Shown here: piece by piece, positions 8,268 through 15,725 of the stretch
How positions within the stretch are numbered: position 1 is the stretch's first letter
How the letters are laid out: the number at the start of each line of letters is the position of its first letter
Origin: HGW-17 sp964516435
GTDB taxonomy: Bacteria > Myxococcota_A > Polyangia > HGW-17
Direction of reading: 5' to 3'
DNA: 64,000 nt
Assembly: GCA_964516435.1 (NCBI GenBank)
Contig: CAZEZP010000092.1
Location: forward strand, 1-64,000
Made by a program: the position numbers and the translations under genes
The notes under the pieces: generated by a model
Databases searched by the model: none
What the model was told of the DNA's origin: nothing
Seen by the model: the letters and a program-made list of their open reading frames with translations, nothing else

Positions 8268-9305
8268 ATGGATGGAATCGCAAACGTTTGCATCGTCTTT
8301 GGCGGCCCGGCCCGGGAACACGACATTTCAGTCAAGAGCGGTCTCAACGTTTCCCGGGCGGCGCTGGAGAAGGGATACAGGGTCTTGCCGGCGCTGTGGA
8401 CGCGGGAGAGGCGCTGGCGGCATCCGGTGGATTTCTGCCGGGAACCCGGTCAACTGGATGCGTTCGCTTCTGACATGAATGGCGGCGATGCCCGCGATGC
8501 GGGGGAATTCCTGCGGTTTTTGCGCGAAATGGGCGTGCAGTGCGTGTTTCCCATGCTGCACGGTCCCTGGGGCGAGGACGGCCGCATCCAGGGGTTCTTC
8601 CAGGTGGCGGGGTTTCCCGTGGCGGGTCAGGACGTGCTGGGCGCTGCCCTCTCCATGGACAAGATCATCGCCAAGACACTGTTGCATGCGGCGGGTCTTC
8701 CGACGGCGCCCTGGGTGGAACTGGCCATGCTCGACCCGCGAGATGCCCTGCGGAATGTCCAAAGCGCCATCGGCTTGCCTTGCGTGCTCAAGGCCCCCAG
8801 CGAAGGCTCGTCCTTCGGCGTGGCCATCGTCCGGGAAGAGAGCGCATTCCTGAAGCACTATCCCGAAATCCTGTCCATGGAAGGGCGCGTGCTGGCGGAA
8901 CGGTTCCTGCCCGGCCGGGAACTCACCTGCGGCGTGCTGTGCGCGGATGGAAAGACCCCTGCGGCACTGCCGCCTACGGAAATCGTGCCCCGGGTCGCGG
9001 AATACTTCGATTTCGAGGCCAAGTACCGGCCCGGCGGCTCGGATGAAATCACGCCGGCGCGCATCACGCCCGAACAGACCTGGAAGATCCAGGAAATGGC
9101 CGTCGCGGCTCACGGGACGTTGCGCCTCGGGCAGTTGTCCCGCATCGATTTCATCCTGCGGGAGCCGGATGAATGGATCATCCTGGAGGCCAACGCCCTC
9201 CCCGGATTCACCAGCCAGAGCCTGTATCCCCAGGCTGCCCGGGCGGCCGGCATCTCCTTCCCCGATCTGGTGGACCGTCTCCTGCGGGCAGTCCTGGAGC
9301 GCTGA
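8268..9305 (+). CDS. ddl: D-alanine--D-alanine ligase
   Basis: This is a 345-residue ATP-grasp ligase that joins two D-Ala for the peptidoglycan pentapeptide in the cytoplasm. Family features are VFGGPAREHDISVKSG at the N-terminus, HGPWGEDGRIQG, the ATP-binding KAPSEGSSFGV and the C-terminal metal-binding EANALPGFTSQSLYPQ. The start at 8268 is preceded by AAAAGGAGG. The gene stands outside any mur cluster and is flanked by an OFA transporter and a convergent small lipoprotein gene. No missing catalytic motif was noticed. Confidence 0.93.
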   Translation: MDGIANVCIVFGGPAREHDISVKSGLNVSRAALEKGYRVLPALWTRERRWRHPVDFCREPGQLDAFASDMNGGDARDAGEFLRFLREMGVQCVFPMLHGPWGEDGRIQGFFQVAGFPVAGQDVLGAALSMDKIIAKTLLHAAGLPTAPWVELAMLDPRDALRNVQSAIGLPCVLKAPSEGSSFGVAIVREESAFLKHYPEILSMEGRVLAERFLPGRELTCGVLCADGKTPAALPPTEIVPRVAEYFDFEAKYRPGGSDEITPARITPEQTWKIQEMAVAAHGTLRLGQLSRIDFILREPDEWIILEANALPGFTSQSLYPQAARAAGISFPDLVDRLLRAVLER

Positions 9306-9334
9306 CGGCTTTTGGCGCTCTTTCCTGATTTTCT

Positions 9335-9574
9335 CTACTTCTGGGTTGGCTCTCCCGAATCCGTGCCGAATCCGGAAGCCTTCGGCGCGCTCGCGTCGTC
9401 GGCCACGGGTTCGGGTGCGGATTCCGGCGCCTCGCTGCCTACGTTCTTGCTTTCCATGTCTTCGGTGTGATGCTTTTTCTTGTGCGGGCACGTATCGTGA
9501 GAATGCCGCGGGGAGGAAGCGCAGCCCATGAAGACGAAACTCAGGAACAAAAGCATGGAAATCATTTTTTTCAT
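9335..9574 (-). CDS. Small His/Lys-rich lipoprotein
   Basis: This is a 79-residue protein of unknown function. MKKMISMLLFLSFVFMGCAS is a textbook lipoprotein signal (lipobox FMGC). The mature part is hydrophilic: a His/Lys cluster with a single Cys (SHDTCPHKKKHH), which could bind metal, then an acidic, Ala/Pro-rich tail. The ATG at 9574 is chosen because GAGGTGA lies just upstream; the eight residues further upstream in frame would spoil the signal. The gene is convergent with ddl. Confidence 0.75.
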   Translation of the reverse strand: MKKMISMLLFLSFVFMGCASSPRHSHDTCPHKKKHHTEDMESKNVGSEAPESAPEPVADDASAPKASGFGTDSGEPTQK

Positions 9575-9618
9575 TTTAATCACCTCTCTTTCATGCAAGA
9601 GTAGTAAATAAAATACAG

Positions 9619-10479
9619 TTACAATAAATCAAAGTGTGTAACTACCCAGACGACGCCGGCCGCCCAGAGTGTGAGCACGACGGCTCCGAGCACCCAGAGA
9701 AGTCCTCCGGTCAGCCATTGCGCCAGGGGAGGACCCGCGGCAGCCCGTTCCAGACTTTTCACGAAGTCGGCCTCCGCCGGCCGGCGCGAGGGTTCGGTAC
9801 GCAGGGCTTCGAACACGGCCTCGTCGATGGGAGCCAGATTGATTTTTCTCCAACTGACGGGGGTGGGAATGCCCATGGGATGCTGGCCGGAAACGATGTA
9901 CAGGAACCAGGCGGCCGCCGTGAACACCCGGCTTTTCCTGGAAGGCCGCGCGCCCGAGAGCCGTTCCGGGGCGTGCAGGGTCCCTGCAGGAGGAACCAGG
10001 GGCACCGGGCGGCCGGAAAGCGCCTTCCATTTTTCCTGCACCTGCACGATTTCGAACGGATACCATTCGAAATCCGAATTCAGGATGCCTGCTTCGTACA
10101 ATTCCCGCCACAGCGCATAGCCATCGGACGGATTCATGCGGGTGTGCGCGGCCAGGGTTCGTTCGGGCATTTCCCAGATGCACCAGGGGGTTCCGTCTTC
10201 CAGTTTTCCGCTTTCCAGAGGCGCCACCGCGTTCTCCGGGGGCGAAACTTCCAGCGTTTCGATGCCTTGCGGTGGCCCGACCCAGACCAGGACGTCCGCA
10301 CCGCCGCGGCGGCCGGCCAGCCATGCTCCCGCGCCATCCCGCCGCAGTTGTGCCAGTTCCGTGCAGCCCGGGATGCGTTCCTTCGCCTCCCGCAGGGAAG
10401 AGGGGAGGAACGCATGGCAGGCGGGACAGCGCGGCACTTCGGCCGTGCGGGTCAGGCAGAAGGGACAGATGATTTTCAT
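9619..10479 (-). CDS. Zinc-ribbon protein with kinase-C-lobe-like region and C-terminal TM
   Basis: This 286-residue protein belongs to no family I can name. It starts with a CPFC...CPAC zinc ribbon (residues about 5-20). A central region follows, then a stretch VFTAAAWFLYIVSGQHPMG...ALRTEPSRRPAEADF that resembles the end of a Ser/Thr protein kinase C-lobe (the 'Y-x-hh-x-G...DP..RP..' pattern). No Walker-like, HRD or DFG motif was found, so it would be a pseudokinase at best. One TM helix lies near the C-terminus (about 260-280). The start at 10479 overlaps the stop of the PilZ gene as ATGA, so the two are coupled. Confidence 0.6.
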   Translation of the reverse strand: MKIICPFCLTRTAEVPRCPACHAFLPSSLREAKERIPGCTELAQLRRDGAGAWLAGRRGGADVLVWVGPPQGIETLEVSPPENAVAPLESGKLEDGTPWCIWEMPERTLAAHTRMNPSDGYALWRELYEAGILNSDFEWYPFEIVQVQEKWKALSGRPVPLVPPAGTLHAPERLSGARPSRKSRVFTAAAWFLYIVSGQHPMGIPTPVSWRKINLAPIDEAVFEALRTEPSRRPAEADFVKSLERAAAGPPLAQWLTGGLLWVLGAVVLTLWAAGVVWVVTHFDLL

Positions 10480-10856
10480 TGCGGTTTTTCGTTCTCGGAC
10501 AAATCGATGCCCTGGCGCAGGAATTCCAGGAAGGTGTCCAGATGCTCCGCGACTTCCTCGTTGAGGTCCAGGAAGGAAACGCCCACCTGGAAGGTTTCCG
10601 GCGTTTCCGGCGCGCACCAGGCTACCCGCGCGTTCATGACCAAGGGTTCGCTCTGGGCGTTGGGCCCCAGCAGGAGGGCCAGTTCGAGGCGCAGGCGCAG
10701 GCCGCGTTCCAGGGGATACGGCAGCAGCATGCACAGGCCTCCCTTGCTCAGGTCCCGCGTGCGAACGGAAATGCGTCCATGCTCGTGGATGACCAGGACT
10801 TCCGTGACGACGTCGTAGCGGGTGGATTGTCTGCGTTCGGAAAGCATTGCGTTCAT
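10476..10856 (-). CDS. PilZ-domain protein
   Basis: This is a 126-residue single-domain PilZ protein, probably a cyclic-di-GMP receptor or adaptor. The RRQSTR motif near residue 8 and DLSKGG (about residue 36) match the RxxxR and D/NxSxxG ligand-binding motifs, so c-di-GMP binding is plausible. It is coupled by ATGA overlap to the zinc-ribbon/kinase-remnant gene, which suggests a shared job. Comparable PilZ proteins in related bacteria act in motility or surface regulation; nothing here fixes the target. Confidence 0.85.
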   Translation of the reverse strand: MNAMLSERRQSTRYDVVTEVLVIHEHGRISVRTRDLSKGGLCMLLPYPLERGLRLRLELALLLGPNAQSEPLVMNARVAWCAPETPETFQVGVSFLDLNEEVAEHLDTFLEFLRQGIDLSENEKPQ

Positions 10857-10866
10857 GAAGCGACCT

Positions 10867-11526
10867 TCACGTTCCGGGCCCGAGAATCACGGAAAACGCG
10901 CCCGAGGTCAAGAAATTCAAATCGGCTTCCAGTTCCTCGCAGCGCATCAGGCGCTTGAGCGATGGATTCCGGCGATGTTCCAGCACTTCCTGAAACCATT
11001 GATAGTAGGTTCTCCGTATTCGATCCAGTTGTTTTTGCATGTACTCCATTTGCTGCTGCAGGTGCCTCGCCCGTTCGAGGTCCCGGGCATCCCGGACGAT
11101 TCCTCTCAGATCCCATGTGGCCCGGATTTTCCAGAAATTCCGGTTTTCCTGGTTGGTGCGGGTGTCGAAATCCTGCCCCGGCTGCCAGTTGGATGCATTT
11201 TCCTGAAGGTCCACACGGCCCCATTCCAGCGTGATTTCCGGAAGCCACGAGGTCATGCGCGCCCGGCGATTTTCCCGCCGCACGCCCGCGAGGAATGCCT
11301 GCCGCTGCCGGCGGGTGAGCCGTTCCATGTCGGCAAACGTGAGGGGAGGCAGGCGAAAGGGCCGGCAGTAGCGGCTGCGCAAATCGAAGGTGCGGCAGAA
11401 GTCCGCCGGATTTTCCGTCGGCTCCGAATTCGGCCCGTCCGCAACTCCGTTTGCAGGGGCGGCAACATCCGGGGTTCTGGCTGCAAGCAGGAACATCCAC
11501 GTCATCCATGCCATCGTGCACGTCAT
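10867..11526 (-). CDS. Exported helical protein of unknown function
   Basis: This is a 219-residue protein. A start at 11526 has GGAGG 8 bases upstream and gives a signal-like N-terminus (MAWMTWMFLLAARTP). The mature part is Arg-rich, contains a run of alternating residues (WLPEITLEWGRV) and ends in long amphipathic helices (about residues 130-200). This layout loosely recalls one hairpin of a TolC/OEP protein, but it is far too short. Its general plan resembles the gene at 11607-12437, and the two may be distant relatives. Function unknown. Confidence 0.55.
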   Translation of the reverse strand: MTCTMAWMTWMFLLAARTPDVAAPANGVADGPNSEPTENPADFCRTFDLRSRYCRPFRLPPLTFADMERLTRRQRQAFLAGVRRENRRARMTSWLPEITLEWGRVDLQENASNWQPGQDFDTRTNQENRNFWKIRATWDLRGIVRDARDLERARHLQQQMEYMQKQLDRIRRTYYQWFQEVLEHRRNPSLKRLMRCEELEADLNFLTSGAFSVILGPGT

Positions 11527-11606
11527 CGAGTACCTCCGAGCAAAATCATGACCATCGTGAAACTTCCGGAATCGAAAGGGATTTCTTTGGTTCCGTCCGT
11601 TTCGCT

Positions 11607-12437
11607 TCAATTCCTCCGGGCGGCGCCGAAGGATTCCAGCCCATCGGAAAAACGCATCAGGTTCAGCCGCATGCGCCGGCGCAATTCCTCTTCACGCACG
11701 TGATGCGAAAGTTCCAGCAGCCGCCGCGCGGCCGCGCACAGGCGTTCCCGGCGGTTTTCAGCAGGCGGTGGCGGCGGGCTGCCGCAGGACCCCAAATCGA
11801 AGGAGAACTGCAGGCGCAGGAGCATTTCGTTCTGGTGCCGCCCGGAGGAAGCGTCCTGCCAGGTATTTTTTTCCAGGGATACGCCGATGCGGGGCAGAAG
11901 AAAGAAGGGCGTGCGGCGCCGCGGAAGGGGATGCCCGCCCGAGCGGCAGAGCCCGTGGATCCGGGCCTCTTCTGGAAACGCGCGGTTCCGGATGTCCGCC
12001 GTGCGGGTGATGGGCACTTCCACGCGCTCGAACCAGGCTCCGCTCTCCCGGATGCGGTCGCACGGGTCCACGGTTTCCACGAATGCCGCGACCAGTCCGG
12101 CATCACAGGGACGCCACACTCCCGCCGCATCGAGCATTTCAAGGCGCTCATCGCGACGGATCCAGAGGCGGCTGCCCTGCCAGAACGCCTCCACCCCGGC
12201 CGCCAGTTCCCGGCCCGAGCAATCCACCAGTCTGCCTTTTTGCCGCCGGACGCAGGTGGGACGTCGCCCCGGCCGGCACCGGCCGGCTTTCTCCAATTCA
12301 CGGTCCTGGCCGGAAGCCGGGATGCTTTCATCCGGCACCGGCAGGAACAGGCAGGCATTTCCATTCCACGAAGCGAGGGCCAGCATCCATCCGAACCACA
12401 TCATGCCGGCTGGAATGCAGGAACGGTGCCACACCAT
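11607..12437 (-). CDS. Exported Arg-rich protein of unknown function
   Basis: This is a 276-residue protein with a signal-like start (MMWFGWMLALASWNGNACLFL). It contains Cys-containing loops in the middle, a strand-like LLRLQFSFDLG at about residue 210, and a C-terminal Arg-rich helical region. The start is uncertain: 12437 (MVWHRSC) and the MM a few codons later are both possible, and neither has a clear ribosome-binding site. It is followed by the 10867-11526 gene, which has the same strand-then-helix layout. I do not recognise the family. Confidence 0.5.
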   Translation of the reverse strand: MVWHRSCIPAGMMWFGWMLALASWNGNACLFLPVPDESIPASGQDRELEKAGRCRPGRRPTCVRRQKGRLVDCSGRELAAGVEAFWQGSRLWIRRDERLEMLDAAGVWRPCDAGLVAAFVETVDPCDRIRESGAWFERVEVPITRTADIRNRAFPEEARIHGLCRSGGHPLPRRRTPFFLLPRIGVSLEKNTWQDASSGRHQNEMLLRLQFSFDLGSCGSPPPPPAENRRERLCAAARRLLELSHHVREEELRRRMRLNLMRFSDGLESFGAARRN

Positions 12438-12692
12438 GATTTCATTGAAAATCAAAGGTTTCCAGCATTCTCCGCTTGTTTTTCCGCCCATGCCTTTCAC
12501 CGGTTTCGGACGGTTTCGTCCAGATGCGGACATTTCGGGGCCGCTTTCTGCCGGCCATCATGGATGCGGCGGGATGGCGGGTCCTTCCGGATGCGCAGGC
12601 GAGACGCGGATGGAAGCGCCGGAGTGTCCAGTGCGCCGCCGGGGATTCGGGCAGCTGGCCGGATGGCGCATCTCGTGGTATGTAGTGCCGTC

Positions 12693-14411
12693 ATGAGGCG
12701 GTGGGTTTTCTTCCTGTTCGGGTTTTTCTGGCTCTCCAGTTGTGACAAGCCCAGGACCGAAGGTTTTGGTGTCTGCGGCGACGGCGTGCGCAACAAGGGC
12801 GAGGAATGCGATCAGGGAACCGACAACAGTTGGTTCCGCCCGGATGCCTGCCGTCCGGATTGCACCCGCGCCCGCTGCGGGGACGGCATCAAGGATTCCG
12901 CCGAGGAGTGCGACCGCGCCCAGACGGGTGGGCTGAGTTGCTCGGATCTGGGCTTCGACAAGGGCATCCTGCGCTGCAGCGACGATTGCACGTTCGATGT
13001 GCGGCTGTGCTCGCGCTGCGGCAACGGGGTGGCCGAGACCGGCGAATCCTGCGACCTGGGGGATCTGGGAGGCGCCACGTGCGCCGGCGCTGGCTTTTCC
13101 GGGGGCGGGACGCTGGGCTGCGGCCTGGATTGCGAATACGATCTTTCCGGCTGCATCGACGGTTGCGGCAACGGCATCATCGAGGGTTCGGAGGCCTGCG
13201 ACCGGACGGTGTCCGAGCCGGACTGCCGCGCATGGGGGTTCGAGAGCGGGCAGGTGCGCTGCGATGCCGCCTGCCGCCTGGATTTCAGTTTCTGCTCCGG
13301 CGGCTGCGGCAATGGACGCCTGGAGGAGGGAGAAACCTGCGACGACGGCAACCGCGAGCCGCTCGACGGCTGCGTGGGCTGCCGGGAGCCGTCGGGGATC
13401 TTCGAGGAGATGGCGCGCGTGGAACTGCCCTACCTGGTGACGGATGTGGATGCGGCCGATGTCGATGGCGACAGCGTGATGGATCTGCTGATCGCAACCT
13501 TTTCCGAGGATGGGACCACCGGCGCGCTGGCCTGGACGTCGGGCGCTGAAAACCATGCCGTGATCCGGGTATTGGCCGTAGGGCCCTTCCTGTTCGCGCG
13601 CGCGGCCGCCCGTCCTTCCGGCGTCCCGGGCATTTTCGGCGTTTCCTCTGATGGCATCGGGGGCACCAGGTTCCACTGGGCTTCTTCCTGGAACGCCCAG
13701 TTTTCCGCCACGTCCCTTTCCGATCGCCCCATGGCCGTCCTCTCCGCGGACATGGACGGCGACGGCGCCGATGATCTCCTCTTCTCGGCCTTCGCGGCGC
13801 AGAACGTGGGCGTGTTCCAGGCGGAGACCGGCACGTTTTCCGGAATCAACGTGCAGGGAGGCATGCCCCAGGCGCTTTCCCGCATCGATTACAACCGGGA
13901 TGGGCAGTGGGATCTGGTGGTCGTGCGTTCCGCTTCCCAGATGCTTTCGCTGCTGCGCCGCATTTCCACGGGCGAATGGATGTACGAGTCCGCCCGGTAT
14001 CTGGGAGGGCGGCCAGGGGATCTCGCCGTGGCGGACGTGGACGGCGACGGCGTGGACGACGTGCTGGTGCTGGATCTCTCCGCGTCGAAACTGTATGCAC
14101 TCAAGGGGGATGCGGGTTCCCTCACGACCCGCGTGGAATTGACCCTTCCGTCGCCGGCCTGCGGCATCGCGGCCGGCCGGGTGGACGCCGATGCCGTGAC
14201 GGATCTCGTGCTGGCGCTGCCATCCGAGAAGTCCGTGGCCGTGTTTTCGGGGTCTGGAAACTGGTCGTTTTCCCGGGCCTTCACTTTTGGCCCCTGCGAG
14301 ACGCCCGACCGGGTGCGCCTGGCGGACATGGACGGCGACGGATTTCTGGATCTCGTGCTTTCCTGCCGGTACGACCGCCGGGCTTTCATCCTGCGCTCCG
14401 TGCCCCGCTGA
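12693..14411 (+). CDS. Cys-rich / FG-GAP (VCBS) repeat lipoprotein
   Basis: This is a 572-residue surface or periplasmic lipoprotein with a signal ending in LSSC. Residues about 28-230 are Cys-rich units (CGDGVRNKGEECD, CGNGVAETGESCD, CGNGIIEGSEACD, CGNGRLEEGETCDDGN). Residues about 245-560 hold six FG-GAP/VCBS-like blades with Ca-binding-like loops such as ADVDGDSVMDLL, ADMDGDGADDLL and ADVDGDGVDDVL. They suggest a seven-bladed-type propeller, often adhesive. The ATG at 12693 gives the signal peptide directly; longer upstream openings are spurious. A 12-bp gap separates it from the M23 lipoprotein gene, so the two are probably co-transcribed. Confidence 0.85.
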   Translation: MRRWVFFLFGFFWLSSCDKPRTEGFGVCGDGVRNKGEECDQGTDNSWFRPDACRPDCTRARCGDGIKDSAEECDRAQTGGLSCSDLGFDKGILRCSDDCTFDVRLCSRCGNGVAETGESCDLGDLGGATCAGAGFSGGGTLGCGLDCEYDLSGCIDGCGNGIIEGSEACDRTVSEPDCRAWGFESGQVRCDAACRLDFSFCSGGCGNGRLEEGETCDDGNREPLDGCVGCREPSGIFEEMARVELPYLVTDVDAADVDGDSVMDLLIATFSEDGTTGALAWTSGAENHAVIRVLAVGPFLFARAAARPSGVPGIFGVSSDGIGGTRFHWASSWNAQFSATSLSDRPMAVLSADMDGDGADDLLFSAFAAQNVGVFQAETGTFSGINVQGGMPQALSRIDYNRDGQWDLVVVRSASQMLSLLRRISTGEWMYESARYLGGRPGDLAVADVDGDGVDDVLVLDLSASKLYALKGDAGSLTTRVELTLPSPACGIAAGRVDADAVTDLVLALPSEKSVAVFSGSGNWSFSRAFTFGPCETPDRVRLADMDGDGFLDLVLSCRYDRRAFILRSVPR

Positions 14412-14423
14412 GAGGCGAACCGC

Positions 14424-15095
14424 ATGCACCGATTCCGGGCTGTTTTTTCGATATTAATTCTTTTCCTGTCCTGCTCCCGCGGGAAGGAACGCCTGTCCCC
14501 CGTGCCGCAGCCGGAGTTGGCCGCCGTGATCACGAATGGTCTGGTGGCGGGTCTCGACGGAGATGCCGGCTCGCGCATGTCGCGCCGGACGCTTATGCGC
14601 TCTTCCCCCGTCGTGTGGCCCTACGAGGATGTGGACATTTCCTCGCCCTACGGTTTCCGCATTCATCCCACGCTGCAGGCCGTCAAGATGCATCGCGGGC
14701 TGGACTTTCCCCGCGAGCTCGGCACCGTGGTGGCGGCCGTCGCGGATGGGCAGGTGCAGAAGGTCATGTACGACGGCGTGTACGGGAACGTGGTGTTCCT
14801 CGTGCACGAGGGGGGCTGGCAGAGCGTGTACGCCCATCTTTCCGAAATTCTCGTTCTTCCCGACGAGCGGGTATCGGCCGGCGCGGCGGTGGGGTTGACG
14901 GGCAGCACCGGCCGCTCTACGGGCAGCCATCTCCATCTGGGCGTGCTCGTGGACGGCCGAAGCGTCGATCCCCTGTATTTCATCGGGCGCACCCAGTACA
15001 GGGACCGGCTCTCGGAAGGTCCACTCCCCTTTGTGCGTACTCCGGAAAAGGCTTCACCCGATTCTCCTTCCGAGGAGTCCTATTCCGGAGATTGA
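14424..15095 (+). CDS. M23-family (LytM/Gly-Gly endopeptidase type) lipoprotein
   Basis: This is a 223-residue lipoprotein (signal ending LFLSC) with a peptidase M23 domain at about residues 70-185. The zinc ligands are visible in HRGLDF (His and Asp) and in the HLH of SHLHLG; the remaining catalytic His is probably in VYAHLS. Active M23 enzymes cut peptidoglycan cross-links in the periplasm. All expected ligands appear present, so it may be catalytically active rather than an EnvC-like activator. It lies 12 bp after the Cys-rich/FG-GAP gene. Confidence 0.88.
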   Translation: MHRFRAVFSILILFLSCSRGKERLSPVPQPELAAVITNGLVAGLDGDAGSRMSRRTLMRSSPVVWPYEDVDISSPYGFRIHPTLQAVKMHRGLDFPRELGTVVAAVADGQVQKVMYDGVYGNVVFLVHEGGWQSVYAHLSEILVLPDERVSAGAAVGLTGSTGRSTGSHLHLGVLVDGRSVDPLYFIGRTQYRDRLSEGPLPFVRTPEKASPDSPSEESYSGD

Positions 15096-15123
15096 ACCGG
15101 AATCGCATCCACCAAAAAACAGC

Positions 15124-15152
15124 TTGCAATGGTGCACCTCTTCTGGTATGTG
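15124..15152 (+). promoter_or_regulatory. Candidate promoter of the rimP-nusA-infB operon
   Basis: TTGCAA (15124-15129) and TATGTG (15147-15152) have a 17-bp spacer. The -35 matches the CTTGCAA form seen before tRNA-His and the 38.1-kb lipoprotein gene. The predicted start point (about 15159) lies just before the hairpin at 15178. Confidence 0.4.
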
Positions 15153-15177
15153 GAGCACGCATTTGAAGGTGACCGTG

Positions 15178-15206
15178 AAGTGGGCCCTTTCGCCCACTTT
15201 TTTTTT
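15178..15206 (+). terminator. Intrinsic-terminator-like hairpin in the rimP leader (possible attenuator)
   Basis: AAGTGGGC (15178-15185) pairs perfectly with GCCCACTT (15192-15199) across a 6-base loop and is followed by a run of T to 15206. Only 21 bases separate it from the rimP ATG, too few for a promoter in between. Transcription of rimP-nusA-infB must therefore either read through it or be controlled by it, unless a promoter lies inside the coding region. Confidence 0.75.
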
Positions 15207-15227
15207 ACCTTCGAGAAAACGGATTCC

Positions 15228-15695
15228 ATGGCCTTTGCAGATCTGGAAAACATTCGGCCCCATGTGGAAAAAATCGTGCAGGAATGCCATCTGCAACTGT
15301 GGGGCATGGAATGGGCGACGGAGTTCGGGCGCCCCATCCTGCGGCTGTACGTGGACCGCGAGGGCGGCGTGGATCTCGATGCGCTCACCGAGGCTACGCG
15401 CCGCGTGAGCGCATGGGCGGACGAGCACGATCCTCTGCCGGGGGCCTCCTATACGCTGGAGGTTTCCTCGCCAGGCCTGGAGCGGCGCCTGTTCACGCTC
15501 GAGCAATGCTCCCGTTACATCGGCTCGGAGGTGAAGATCCGGATGGCCGCCGCCGTGGACGGCCGCAAGCGTTTTCGAGGGCGGATTTCGGAGGTTTCCC
15601 CGGACGGGAACCTGGTTCTGGCTGGAAATCCGCGGACGGAACTGCCGTTTTCCGCCATCGCGGAAGTGCGGCTGGTATACGAAGGCAAGGAATAG
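15228..15695 (+). CDS. rimP: Ribosome maturation factor RimP
   Basis: This is a 155-residue RimP homologue, needed for 30S subunit maturation in the cytoplasm. The N-terminal domain includes LQLWGMEWATEFGRPILRLYVDREGGVDLDAL (read here as Leu-Arg-Leu-Tyr-Val-Asp followed by Gly-Gly-Val), then YTLEVSSPGLERRL, the most conserved family segment. The C-terminal SH3-like domain follows. The ATG at 15228 (MAFADLENI) fits the usual family length; the longer opening upstream runs through the leader hairpin. It is first in the conserved rimP-nusA-ylxR-infB order. Confidence 0.92.
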   Translation: MAFADLENIRPHVEKIVQECHLQLWGMEWATEFGRPILRLYVDREGGVDLDALTEATRRVSAWADEHDPLPGASYTLEVSSPGLERRLFTLEQCSRYIGSEVKIRMAAAVDGRKRFRGRISEVSPDGNLVLAGNPRTELPFSAIAEVRLVYEGKE

Positions 15696-15725
15696 TCGGA
15701 CCGCGAGGTCCTCGTGGAGGTTGGC

